NCBI GenBank assembly: GCA_045106815.1
Contig: JBGCFG010000079.1
Location: forward strand, 1-64,000
DNA: 64,000 bases
Direction of reading: 5' to 3'
DNA from: JAUIAI01 sp045106815
GTDB taxonomy: Bacteria; Pseudomonadota; Gammaproteobacteria; Burkholderiales; Burkholderiaceae_E
This document shows positions 55,491-64,000 of this stretch, piece by piece. Position 1 is the first letter of the stretch; each line of letters starts with the position of its first letter. Position numbers and translations under genes: made by a program. The notes beneath the pieces were generated by a model. The model saw only the letters and a program-made list of their open reading frames with translations. It searched no databases and was not told the origin of the DNA.

Positions 55491-57586
55491 GCAAGGCGCC
55501 GCTTCTACTCGAACTCTTTACTGAAGAACTCCCCCCTCAGGCCCTGCGCCGAATGAGCGAGGCGTTTGGACAAAGCGTTACCAATCAACTGATCGCACTC
55601 GGACTTGCAGACAAAAGCGCCAGCCCCGAGGTTTTCGCCGCGCCGCGCCACCTGGGTGTGCTGGTTAACGATGTCCGCGCCAGCGGTGAAGCCAAAGAAG
55701 TCACGCTGAAAGGCCCATCAGTGAAGGTCGGTCTGGACGACTCGGGTAAGCCCAGTATGGCGTTGACCAAATGGGCAGAAAAACAAGGGGTAGAGATTGC
55801 TGAACTGCGGCGTCAGGGCGAAGGCAAACAAGAGCACTTTGCCGCCGACAAAACAGTCCCGGGCCAAGTGTTGTCGAACACCATCAATGACATTCTCGAC
55901 AAAGCTATCACGGCACTCCCAGCACCACGACTGATGCGCTACCAACTAGCTGATGGTGAAACAACGGTCAGTTTCGCCCGTCCTGTGCATCGCCTGCTCG
56001 TTTTGCATGGTAACGAGGTGGTACCAGCGACGGCGCTCGGCCTGCACGCTGATCGCATCACCGAGGGACACCGGTTTTTGTCGGCAGGGGCAGTTACGGT
56101 GGATAGTGCAGCGAGCTACTCGAAAACCCTTGAGTCTGCTCATGTGGTCGCCTCGTTTGCCCAGCGCCGTCAACGCATTGACCAGGCACTTGAAGCAGCA
56201 GCGCAGGCTCAATCCCTGCACCTGGGCACGACGCCAGAAGTTGAAGCGCTGCGCGATGAAGTAACGTCAATTGTCGAGTGGCCGGCTGTGTATGTTGGGA
56301 GTTTTGAAGAACGCTATCTAGAAGTGCCTGCTGAATGCCTGATTCTGACGATGCAGACCAACCAGCGCTACTTTCCGCTGTTCAGTCAAGACGGGCAACT
56401 TAGCAACCGATTTCTAATCGTCTCGAACATGGCTATAGCTGACCCTTCACGCATCATTGAAGGCAATGAACGAGTCGTCAAACCACGATTGGCCGATGCG
56501 GAGTTCTTTTTTGCACAAGACCGGAAAACCTCACTAAGCAGCCGACTACCCAAACTCAGCTCGGTGGTTTATCACGCCAAACTGGGTTCTCAGGCCGAGC
56601 GGATGTCGCGCGTGAAAGAGCTGGCGGGGCTTATCGCGCAGCAACTCGGGATGGACTCAAACGAGCTGGCCCACACCCAGCGCGCGGCTGAGTTGGCCAA
56701 GGCCGACTTGCTGACTGACATGGTTGGCGAGTTCCCTGAGCTGCAAGGCATTATGGGCGCCTACTACGCCCGCCATGATGGTGAACCAGAACCGGTTGCT
56801 CAAGCGATACTCGAGCAGTATCGGCCGCGGTTTGCCGGCGACGCGCTGGCCACCACGCCAGTGGGTACGGTGGTCGCACTGGCTGACAAACTCGAGACCG
56901 TTGCCGGGCTGTTTAGCATTGGCCAGATCCCCACCGGGGACAAAGATCCGTTTGCACTTCGCAGGCATACGCTCGGCATTATTCGAATGTTGATTGAAAA
57001 ACCGCTGTCCCTGCCGCTGCCCGATCTGTTGAATGCCTGCGAAAAAGTGTTCGACCTGTCGGCTGAGACCGTTGAGCTGATCAACAATTTCTTTTACGAA
57101 AGACTGGTTGGGTATCTGCGTGATCTGGGACATCCGTCGGGCGAGATTGCCGCCGTGGTCGAACTCAAGCCGCCGCTGCTCGCCAATGTGCCGCAACGCC
57201 TGCAGGCTGTAAGCGAATTTGCAGCCATGCCGCAAGCACAAGCGCTGTCAGCGGCCAACAAACGCATTGGCAATATTCTGAGAAAGGCACAGACGGATCT
57301 GAGTGGCGAGCCTGACGAATCGAAGTTCAGTGACCCGGCTGAGAAAACGCTTGCGCACACCATCGGCCTCATGAGCACTCAGGTAGACACGGCCGTGAAC
57401 GCTGGCCAATACACTGAGGCAATGACGCTGCTGGCGCAGGCAAAAGAGCCGGTAGACACCTTCTTCGATGAAGTCATGGTGATGGCCGAAGATCCTGCCG
57501 TGCGTCAAAACCGACTTCTGCTGTTAAACCGGCTGCACACCATGATGAATCAGGTCGCAGACATTTCCAGGTTGGCGAACGCGTGA
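55487..57586 (+). CDS. glyS: Glycyl-tRNA synthetase beta subunit
   Basis: The 699-residue protein begins LLLELFTEELPPQALRRM and has FAAPRHLGVLV, MQTNQRYFPLFSQDG, VVYHAKLGSQAERMSRV and DPFALRRHTLGIIRMLI, all typical of GlyS, with an HD-like and a C-terminal anticodon-binding part. ATG overlaps the glyQ stop by 4 bases. Its stop overlaps the gmhB start (GTGA). Confidence 0.97.
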   Translation: MSKAPLLLELFTEELPPQALRRMSEAFGQSVTNQLIALGLADKSASPEVFAAPRHLGVLVNDVRASGEAKEVTLKGPSVKVGLDDSGKPSMALTKWAEKQGVEIAELRRQGEGKQEHFAADKTVPGQVLSNTINDILDKAITALPAPRLMRYQLADGETTVSFARPVHRLLVLHGNEVVPATALGLHADRITEGHRFLSAGAVTVDSAASYSKTLESAHVVASFAQRRQRIDQALEAAAQAQSLHLGTTPEVEALRDEVTSIVEWPAVYVGSFEERYLEVPAECLILTMQTNQRYFPLFSQDGQLSNRFLIVSNMAIADPSRIIEGNERVVKPRLADAEFFFAQDRKTSLSSRLPKLSSVVYHAKLGSQAERMSRVKELAGLIAQQLGMDSNELAHTQRAAELAKADLLTDMVGEFPELQGIMGAYYARHDGEPEPVAQAILEQYRPRFAGDALATTPVGTVVALADKLETVAGLFSIGQIPTGDKDPFALRRHTLGIIRMLIEKPLSLPLPDLLNACEKVFDLSAETVELINNFFYERLVGYLRDLGHPSGEIAAVVELKPPLLANVPQRLQAVSEFAAMPQAQALSAANKRIGNILRKAQTDLSGEPDESKFSDPAEKTLAHTIGLMSTQVDTAVNAGQYTEAMTLLAQAKEPVDTFFDEVMVMAEDPAVRQNRLLLLNRLHTMMNQVADISRLANA

Positions 57587-58116
57587 AACTACTCATCCTT
57601 GATCGTGATGGCGTGATCAATCACGACAGCCCGACCTACATCAAGTCGCCTGATGAATGGCTGCCGATTGAAGGCAGCCTCGAAGCGATTGCCCGGTTTT
57701 CGAACGCAGGGTTTCAAGTAGTCGTTGCCACGAATCAGTCAGGTGTGGGCCGTGGTCTGTTTGATCTGGAAACGCTTGGCGATATCCACGCCAAAATGCA
57801 TGCGGCTGTCCAGAGTGTCGGCGGTCGGATAGATGCCGTGTTTTTCTGTCCGCATCCAGATTCAGCAAACTGTGATTGCAGAAAGCCTAAGCCCGGCTTG
57901 CTACGGGACATTCTTGAACGCACCGGCTTTGCCGCTTCCGAGGCTTTGATGGTGGGGGACTCATTACGCGATATGCAGGCAGGCCATGCTGTCGGTGTTA
58001 AAAAAATTCTGGTGCTCACCGGCAATGGTCAAAAGACGATGGATCACCCAGATCTCCCCCCAGACGTTTCCATTCGGGTAGACCTGGCCGCAGTCGCCAA
58101 CGAGATGCTGGGATGA
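57583..58116 (+). CDS. gmhB: D-glycero-beta-D-manno-heptose 1,7-bisphosphate 7-phosphatase
   Basis: The 177-residue protein is a HAD phosphatase of the HisB-like group: LILDRDGVIN (nucleophile Asp), VVATNQSGVGRGLFDLE, a zinc-binding CPHPDSANCDCRKPKPG loop and MVGDSLRDMQAG. It removes the 7-phosphate in ADP-heptose synthesis for lipopolysaccharide. The start is GTG at 57583, overlapping the glyS stop. It overlaps the plsC start at its end. Confidence 0.93.
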   Translation: MKLLILDRDGVINHDSPTYIKSPDEWLPIEGSLEAIARFSNAGFQVVVATNQSGVGRGLFDLETLGDIHAKMHAAVQSVGGRIDAVFFCPHPDSANCDCRKPKPGLLRDILERTGFAASEALMVGDSLRDMQAGHAVGVKKILVLTGNGQKTMDHPDLPPDVSIRVDLAAVANEMLG

Positions 58117-58850
58117 TGGCCTTTCGTTCGTCTCTCTATGCAGTGCTGCAACTGGTCACCGTTGCGCCATGGTCAATTATTTGCCTGCTCGCGGCGGTGC
58201 TGCCCCTTGAACAACGTTATCGCGTGACCATGGTCTGGACCCGCTTTTGCATCTGGCTTGCAGACAAATTACTTGGCATCAAATACCAGGTCAAAGGCAC
58301 GGAGAATATGCCGACTGGGCCAGCGATTCTGTTGTCCAAACACCAGTCCACCTGGGAGACACTCTTTTATCCAGGCTTTTTTCTGCCGCGTGAGCTTTGC
58401 TATGTCTTCAAACGGGAGTTGCTGATGCTACCGTTTTTCGGCTGGGGCATTGGCCTGTTGAAAATGATCCACATCGACCGCAAAAAAGGCAGCGGGGCAT
58501 TTGAGGAAGTCGTCGCGCAGGGCAAAGAGAAGCTTGCCGAGGGTCGGTTGATCATCATGTTTCCGGAAGGCACTCGCATTCCTGTCGGTCAGGCTGGCAA
58601 GTACAAGTCGGGCGGTGCGAGGCTGGCCGTCAGAACAGGTGCGCCGATCATCCCAATCGCGCATAATGCAGGGGAGTGCTGGCCGAGGAACGCATTCATT
58701 AAAAAACCTGGCTTGGTGACCGTCTCAATCGGTCCGGCCATTCCGACTGAAGGCCGCGACTCCGAAGAAGTTAACAACGAAGTCCAGCAATGGATTGAGT
58801 CCGAAATGCGTATTATCAGCCCGCACATCTATGCCGCCGAAACCGCCTGA
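58113..58850 (+). CDS. plsC: 1-acyl-sn-glycerol-3-phosphate acyltransferase
   Basis: The 245-residue protein has an N-terminal membrane helix and the acyltransferase motifs: LLSKHQSTWETLF (H-X4-E instead of H-X4-D), the FKRELLMLPFFGWG helix, FPEGTRIPVGQ and GAPIIPIAHNAGE. It makes phosphatidic acid. The glutamate in motif I is a known variant of beta- and gammaproteobacterial PlsC. Its start overlaps the gmhB stop. Confidence 0.9.
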   Translation: MMAFRSSLYAVLQLVTVAPWSIICLLAAVLPLEQRYRVTMVWTRFCIWLADKLLGIKYQVKGTENMPTGPAILLSKHQSTWETLFYPGFFLPRELCYVFKRELLMLPFFGWGIGLLKMIHIDRKKGSGAFEEVVAQGKEKLAEGRLIIMFPEGTRIPVGQAGKYKSGGARLAVRTGAPIIPIAHNAGECWPRNAFIKKPGLVTVSIGPAIPTEGRDSEEVNNEVQQWIESEMRIISPHIYAAETA

Positions 58851-59721
58851 CAAAAGCCGGATGGGTAAGGGCGTGTCTGCAGCATTGCAACTCGTTCTGC
58901 CGCTGTTCGGAGCGCCGCGAGAGCAGGAGATCGCCAGGCCCGCGGTCACCCAGGATGATCCGGCAGACGGCTCAGCCAAGGCTACTTTGGCAGAAGGTGA
59001 GCGGCTGCGCCAAACCCGCCTGGGTAATCGACCCGTTAGCTACATTTTTCGCTGGCGTCCCCGAAAGAGCATTGGCTTCACGATTGACCGCCGGGGACTA
59101 GTGGTAAGCGCGCCGCGCTGGGTGACGCTGGCAGCCGTTGAATCCGCCATCCAGGAAAAGGAAAGCTGGATCCTTGCCAAACTTGCCGAATGGCAAAGCT
59201 TTGAAGCTCGGCTCGCAGAACTGAAAACCGATTGGGTTCATGGCGGCAGACTTCGCTACCTTGGCCATACACTCGTCATTCAACTGAGTCCCGGTAGCGC
59301 CACGCCACACCTGGACATGACGTGCATGCCATGGCAGTTGTTTTTGCCCCTGCACCAGGCAGCAGAGCAAGACGCCGTGCGCCGGGCAGTTGACCATTGG
59401 CTCAAGCGACGTGCACAAGATTTACTTGCCGAGCGCCTTGAGTTTTTCTCGAGCCGGTTGGGACAAGCACCATCAGCCTGGCGACTGTCGTCAGCGAAGA
59501 CGCTCTGGGGCACTTGCACACATGACGGTCTGATCAGGCTGAACTGGCGGCTGATTCATCTTTCGCCAGATCTGATTGACTACGTTGTAGCCCATGAGGT
59601 CGCGCACCTCACAGAGTTGAACCACAGCCCTGCCTTTTGGCGAACGGTAAAAAGTATCTTGCCCGAATACGAGCGCGCCAAGCAGCGACTAAGCGAAACC
59701 CCGGAGCATCTGGCGCTCTAG
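58831..59721 (+). CDS. YgjP/DUF45-type zinc metallopeptidase-like protein
   Basis: The protein of about 296 residues has the YgjP-like M48-related motif VAHEVAHLTELNHSPAFW with the zinc HExxH, an upstream AKTLWGTCTHDGLIRLNWRL and a conserved basic N-terminal core. A protease role is inferred. Start is uncertain: ATG at 58831 (overlapping plsC) or ATG at 58861; an upstream TTG at 58795 is less likely. Its stop overlaps that of rsmA (CTAG). Confidence 0.83.
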   Translation: MPPKPPDKSRMGKGVSAALQLVLPLFGAPREQEIARPAVTQDDPADGSAKATLAEGERLRQTRLGNRPVSYIFRWRPRKSIGFTIDRRGLVVSAPRWVTLAAVESAIQEKESWILAKLAEWQSFEARLAELKTDWVHGGRLRYLGHTLVIQLSPGSATPHLDMTCMPWQLFLPLHQAAEQDAVRRAVDHWLKRRAQDLLAERLEFFSSRLGQAPSAWRLSSAKTLWGTCTHDGLIRLNWRLIHLSPDLIDYVVAHEVAHLTELNHSPAFWRTVKSILPEYERAKQRLSETPEHLAL

Positions 59722-60560
59722 TGGGTCGCCAGCTGATTTGCCCAGCTATACCAAACCTCGGCTGGCACCTGCTCCGGACGGAGCGTCGGATCGATCTCTG
59801 TCGCCATCACACCCCGCACCGACAGCCAGGGCAGCACGGTACGCCGGATCATTTTGCGACGCTGAGAAAAACCCACATGAAGCAACTCGCTCAAGCCTTT
59901 TGCGTCCGCAACCGCCGGCTGGTCGCGTGTCAGCATCCTGACAATCGCTGACTGCACTTTAGGGGCTGGCTTAAAAGCCTCGGGCGGAACATCAAGCACT
60001 TTTTCGCAGCGATAAAACGCCTGCAGCAACAAACCGAGCCGACCACTGCTCGCCCCTGGCCCCGCGACAATGCGGTCAACAACTTCACGCTGCAGCATAA
60101 AGTGCTGATCAGCAATCTGCCCACGGTAAGCAATCAGCATGACCAGCAATGGCGACGAAATGTTGTAGGGAAGATTCCCCACGACCCGAAAGCGCTGCGC
60201 CTGCGTTGCCAGTATTGATGCCCAATCAGCTTTTAGAACATCGGCCTCAATTAGCGTGAGCCGCTCTGGTGAATAAGCCTTTCTAAGGTGACTGACGAGG
60301 TCCCGATCTAGCTCAATCGCGGTGAGCCGAGGCAACCTAGCCAGCAGAGCATTGGTTAGCGCCCCAAGCCCTGGGCCAATCTCAATAAGATGGTCTTGTT
60401 CGGCAGGCGCAATGCATTGAACTATCTGATCAATGATGTGTTCATCAACCAGAAAGTTCTGGCCAAAGCGCTTGCGTGCCTGATGCCCGCCATGACGATT
60501 AGAACCCTTAGAGTCCTTAGAACCTCCCAGGCCTTGCGTTGCGTTTTGGCGAGCCGCCAA
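59718..60560 (-). CDS. rsmA: 16S rRNA dimethyladenosine transferase RsmA (KsgA)
   Basis: The 280-residue protein has KRFGQNFLVDEHIID, LIEIGPGLGALTNAL (SAM loop), VVGNLPYNISSPLL and the C-terminal SVRGVMATEIDPTLRPEQV. It dimethylates two adjacent adenines at the 16S rRNA 3' end. The start is TTG at 60560, one base after the surA stop. It has an N-terminal extension of about 25 residues before the conserved core. Confidence 0.95.
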   Translation of the reverse strand: MAARQNATQGLGGSKDSKGSNRHGGHQARKRFGQNFLVDEHIIDQIVQCIAPAEQDHLIEIGPGLGALTNALLARLPRLTAIELDRDLVSHLRKAYSPERLTLIEADVLKADWASILATQAQRFRVVGNLPYNISSPLLVMLIAYRGQIADQHFMLQREVVDRIVAGPGASSGRLGLLLQAFYRCEKVLDVPPEAFKPAPKVQSAIVRMLTRDQPAVADAKGLSELLHVGFSQRRKMIRRTVLPWLSVRGVMATEIDPTLRPEQVPAEVWYSWANQLATH

Positions 60561-60561
60561 G

Positions 60562-61962
60562 CTATTGCTCGAAGCGCAGGTCGACGTAAGTGCGCGATCT
60601 TAGTTCGGCCAGCCAGTCCTGCCAGGCGAGTTCCGATCGCTCACGCATCAGCGCCTGCCTTGCGACCTTACGAGCGCGCTCAGGGGACGCTGAGTCTTGC
60701 CGCCGGTCGATCACTTCGATCAGGTGATAGCCGAACTGGGTTCGCACGGGTTCGCTTAGTTCACCAGGCTGTAAGGCATCCATGCTGCGCTCAAACTCCG
60801 GCACGGTGTCACCAGCGTAAACCCAGCCAAGGTCGCCTCCGGCGGCAGCGCTGCCATCTGCAGAGTACTGGCGAGCCATGGCGGCAAACTCAACCTGACC
60901 GCCAATCAAACGCCCACGGATTGAGGTTAAGCGCTGAACAATTTCAGCCTCTCCGATCGCCGGGCCTGGCCGAATCAGGATGTGGCGGACTTTTGTTTGT
61001 TGAATCGGTTTGCTGGCACTGTCGTCCCCACCCTCGCGATCCATCAGCTTGAGCACATGCAGTCCAGCGCCGCTGCGAACGATGGGCGCCACCTCGCCAA
61101 CCGACAGGGGCATTACAGCGTCGACAAAAACGCGCGGCAACTGCTCAACCGTCCGCATGCCCATTGATCCGCCATCGCTGGCCGCGGTGGGCGCGTCGGA
61201 GTACTGCTGCGCCAATTGCTCAAACGGCATGCCGGACTTAGCCTGCAACTGAATCTTTTCTGCAGATGCCTTTGCCTCGGCCATCTCGTCTTCCGTGGGG
61301 TTCTCTGGCATACGCAGCAGAATTTGAGCTACCTCGAGGCGAGCGCTTTGTTGCTCCTTGCCAGCCTGCTCAGCCAGCCAGGCATCAACGTCCGCATCGC
61401 TCACCTTCATGCGCGCATCGACTTCTTGTTCCCGTAGACGCGCCTCAACAATCTGCGCTCGGATTTCCTCGCGAAACGCGTCAAAAGTCATGCCTTCGGT
61501 CAGCAGTCGGTCGCGCAAGCCGCGAACGCTGAGTTTATTGTCAGATGCAATGGTCTCAATTGCGCGATCAACCTGAGCTTCATTGATGGTGATGCCGCGT
61601 TCCTTGGCCGCCTGCAGCACAGCTTTGTCCAAAACGATGCGTTCAAGTACACGCTCTTGCAATTCATCGGGTGGCGGCAGCCTTGAACCCTGGTCCTGAG
61701 CACGCTTGCTTACCTGCGCAATCTGCGCGGCTAGTTCACGCTCTGTGATGACTTCGGTGTTCACAACCGCAATCACCCGGTCAACAGGTTCAATCGTGAC
61801 ACGCGCCTGCGCCATGGCCGGCACGGGTGTGAGCATGCTCAGTCCGAGCGAACCCAGGCTTAACAACACGAATAGCATCGATGCGCTGATAGATCTGACG
61901 ATAAGGTCGCCTGGTGAAAGCACACCCACTGAATTGACGATTCGTAGCATGGCTTGGGTCAT
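60562..61962 (-). CDS. surA: Periplasmic chaperone SurA (peptidyl-prolyl isomerase)
   Basis: The 466-residue protein has a signal peptide (LFVLLSLGSLGLSML then a MAQA cleavage region), the SurA N-domain (DRVIAVVNTEVITERELAAQI) and two parvulin-type domains (SDAPTAASDGGSMGMRTV and SADGSAAAGGDLGWVYAGD). It chaperones outer-membrane proteins to the BAM complex. The ATG overlaps the lptD stop by 3 bases (ATGA). Confidence 0.95.
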   Translation of the reverse strand: MTQAMLRIVNSVGVLSPGDLIVRSISASMLFVLLSLGSLGLSMLTPVPAMAQARVTIEPVDRVIAVVNTEVITERELAAQIAQVSKRAQDQGSRLPPPDELQERVLERIVLDKAVLQAAKERGITINEAQVDRAIETIASDNKLSVRGLRDRLLTEGMTFDAFREEIRAQIVEARLREQEVDARMKVSDADVDAWLAEQAGKEQQSARLEVAQILLRMPENPTEDEMAEAKASAEKIQLQAKSGMPFEQLAQQYSDAPTAASDGGSMGMRTVEQLPRVFVDAVMPLSVGEVAPIVRSGAGLHVLKLMDREGGDDSASKPIQQTKVRHILIRPGPAIGEAEIVQRLTSIRGRLIGGQVEFAAMARQYSADGSAAAGGDLGWVYAGDTVPEFERSMDALQPGELSEPVRTQFGYHLIEVIDRRQDSASPERARKVARQALMRERSELAWQDWLAELRSRTYVDLRFEQ

Positions 61963-64000
61963 TGGTAAAAATTGAAAGGATCAGGATTCTGGGTTTGTTC
62001 GGCCGGCATTCGATAGCCAGGAATATTCCGCCTGAGAATAGCAAATGGATCGGTACCGATGCTGGCAAACCCGGTGAGTTCAAGCTGAACGAAAAAAGCG
62101 GTGGTCCGTTCATCTTGCGATGTTGTAAACCGTTGCACTACAAAACGCGTGGCCCAGCAATCGGTTGAATACTGCAAGCCAAGAACACTCTCGATAATGC
62201 CAGGCCGGGCACTTTCCAGCGCGCCGGCTTCATTGATCACCTGATCAATCCAGGAGTAGTTCAAACGACCCAGTGCCGTCCAGCTATCGGAAAGCGGCCA
62301 CTGAAACGAGGTATCGAGTTGGCCAAGCTCATCCCGCTGAAACCGTACGCCGAAATTGAAAACCCGCGCCTCAGCGGGTCGATAGCGCCAGGAAAATCCG
62401 AACCTAGGCACCCGTGAATCAGCCAGTGATAACTGAACGCCCGAGTCAAAGCTATGACCGCCACCAAGCTCACCTGCAGCCGCAAGCAGGATATCGGAGC
62501 GCCGGTCAGTGCGTCGCTGAAAGCCCGGAATAGTCACTCGCTGACTGCCAAAGTTAAGACGCTGAGCCACTGCCAGGCGTAATCGCTCAGCGCCGGTGTC
62601 TGGCATGATGATCCTGGACACCAGCGCGGCCGTCAGTTGATTGACATCGGCGATGCGATCATCACCGACGAACTGATTGGGTGAAAAAAGTTGCGCAAAG
62701 CCAAATTCGGTAGGCCCGGTATCGAACACCGGAAAATCTGACTGATCCCGATAAGGCGTAAATGAGTAAAAAAGACGCGGCTCAAGCGTCTGAACAATCG
62801 GCTGGCTACCCAGTGCCGCGTCGCGTTCAAAAATCAATCCCGCGTCGACCGAAAATGTCGGCAGGACGCGGTTGAGTGAGCGGGAGTCCTGGTTGGGCTG
62901 CGAATCAATGCGATAGGTACTGGCATGCAATCCGATTTGCGGAATCACGAAGCTCCCAGGCTGTAGGATCGGGTAGCTGACTTTTGGATTTGCGACAGCC
63001 CGGACACCCTCATCAGCGCCATCAAGGCGGCGGGTGAAGTAGGTAGCATCGAACACCGTACTGAGATCGAAGCCGTTGAGATCCCGAGTGGTATTGCGAA
63101 CCCTGATCTGCGGCAGACGCTGATACGGCGGTGCGTCCCGTGCGTCCAAGATACTTCGGTACTGAGTGGCCCGAATGAGCACGTCCCAGTTACCGAAACC
63201 GCGCGTCAGAAAAGCGTCTCGCGGTAAGTTGCGCTCAGAAGTGTCAATAATTGACCGGCCGTAGTCGACGAAGTAGTTATCGTCTGAAATGCCGTTCAGG
63301 TAGATCCCGCCGCGCCAGCCGAATAAGCGTTCAATATTGTGGCGCCACGACCATTGAAAACGCTTGGTGCCGGTCAGCCGGTCATTGGGCGTGTACTCAC
63401 CCCGGAGTTCTCCGGAAAAAGCCGGCTCCAGGTATCGCAAATGCGCACCAATCTGTAATCCCCGCTTTGACATCAGCCGGGGGGTCCAAAGGACATCGCG
63501 ATTGGGCGCGAGATTCCAGTAGTAGGGAGTGGCGACTTCAAAACCCGTACTTGAGGTCAACGCCAGGCTAGGCGCCAGAAAGCCGCTGCGCCGGGCATCA
63601 CTGATCGGAAACCAGAACAGCGGCAGCCGCGCCACTCGCAATCCCTTGAAGTAAAGATCAGCCCCTTTGCCCTGCCCTTCTTTGGCCACGTTGTCCAGCA
63701 CCAGGCTGTCGGCTTGCAGATACCAGCCTTCTTCATTGCAGTTGCAGGTGGTGTAGGTGGCATCAGTCAGTTTGATCTGGTCCGTGCCATCAAACTCCAC
63801 GCTCGACGCTGATCCACGAGCACCATTGGTGACAAGCTCGTAAGTGGGCTGCTCAAAAATGCCGATGTCGCTCGCGAGATTGAGCTTTAGCTCCGGACCG
63901 CTAAAAACACTCCCCTGACGGCTAATTCGCACATCGCCGGACGCTTCAAGCTGTTCGGTCTCGGCGTTGTAGCGAATTTGGTTGCTATTGACCTTTAATC
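61959..64000 (-). CDS. lptD: LPS-assembly protein LptD, N-terminus outside window
   Basis: The frame stays open to the right edge, with the first visible residues LKVNSNQIRYNAETEQLEA belonging to the OstA-like N-terminal jellyroll; a GTG at 63932 is internal, not the start. The barrel follows, with RRSGFLAPSLALTSSTGFE, TPYYWNLAPNRD and a C-terminal YSTDCWATRFVVQRF. Cysteines seen are the CNC pair near residue 60 of the visible part and one near the C-terminus. It inserts lipopolysaccharide into the outer membrane with LptE. It is followed by surA and rsmA. Confidence 0.93.
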   Translation of the reverse strand, partial: LKVNSNQIRYNAETEQLEASGDVRISRQGSVFSGPELKLNLASDIGIFEQPTYELVTNGARGSASSVEFDGTDQIKLTDATYTTCNCNEEGWYLQADSLVLDNVAKEGQGKGADLYFKGLRVARLPLFWFPISDARRSGFLAPSLALTSSTGFEVATPYYWNLAPNRDVLWTPRLMSKRGLQIGAHLRYLEPAFSGELRGEYTPNDRLTGTKRFQWSWRHNIERLFGWRGGIYLNGISDDNYFVDYGRSIIDTSERNLPRDAFLTRGFGNWDVLIRATQYRSILDARDAPPYQRLPQIRVRNTTRDLNGFDLSTVFDATYFTRRLDGADEGVRAVANPKVSYPILQPGSFVIPQIGLHASTYRIDSQPNQDSRSLNRVLPTFSVDAGLIFERDAALGSQPIVQTLEPRLFYSFTPYRDQSDFPVFDTGPTEFGFAQLFSPNQFVGDDRIADVNQLTAALVSRIIMPDTGAERLRLAVAQRLNFGSQRVTIPGFQRRTDRRSDILLAAAGELGGGHSFDSGVQLSLADSRVPRFGFSWRYRPAEARVFNFGVRFQRDELGQLDTSFQWPLSDSWTALGRLNYSWIDQVINEAGALESARPGIIESVLGLQYSTDCWATRFVVQRFTTSQDERTTAFFVQLELTGFASIGTDPFAILRRNIPGYRMPAEQTQNPDPFNFYQ

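Overview
This window is chromosomal DNA of moderate GC content, densely packed with genes. It comes from a betaproteobacterium, most likely order Burkholderiales and probably near Alcaligenaceae. The assignment rests on gene content and order: tamA-tamB beside a tRNA-Met; miaB, then phoH-like, ybeY, corC, lnt, glyQ, glyS, gmhB and plsC on one strand; and lptD-surA-rsmA with no pdxA on the other. No phage, insertion sequence, CRISPR array or integrase was seen.

1-9 kb is catabolic and accessory: the first 91 residues of a copper amine oxidase, a TIGR04325-family methyltransferase, a cupin, a DUF427 protein, and two divergent gene sets. One is TauD-like dioxygenase, DUF169 protein and crotonase; the other is an amidohydrolase and a 3-hydroxyisobutyrate-dehydrogenase-like enzyme. 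They face away from a perfect inverted repeat. An SDR and a membrane diguanylate cyclase follow. 9-14 kb holds small minus-strand genes: three GNAT acetyltransferases including YpeA, YghU, a TraB/GumN-like lipoprotein, and an archaeal-type peptidyl-tRNA hydrolase.

13.9-24.9 kb holds two transport systems that diverge from a 351-bp control region. Leftward is an SsuABC/TauABC-type importer. Rightward is a dipeptide-type ABC importer (five genes) followed by an asparaginase-family enzyme and an amidase-signature enzyme. The rightward operon is preceded by a full-consensus sigma-54 promoter and upstream palindromes, which suggests nitrogen-controlled scavenging of amide or peptide compounds.

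25-34 kb has a GFA-type enzyme, a NUDIX hydrolase, a lone RecF-like ATPase, a TetR regulator divergent from an exported transglutaminase-like protein (two identical-pattern operators between them), an alpha/beta hydrolase, a fused indolepyruvate ferredoxin oxidoreductase and pyrF. 34-45 kb has a TctD/TctE-type two-component pair, tRNA-Met with a near-perfect promoter, tamA-tamB and a dimethylformamidase-like lipoprotein.

45-64 kb is a housekeeping and envelope block. Its striking feature is a two-gene insertion between miaB and the phoH-like gene. The first gene is a TPR plus outer-membrane barrel protein of the Slam (type XI secretion) type, and its start overlaps the miaB stop. The second is an exported FecR-domain protein with nine GGSS repeats and a C-terminal domain resembling the TbpB-type 8-stranded barrel. 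Together they look like a secretion channel and its cargo, and this is the best candidate here for an undescribed system.
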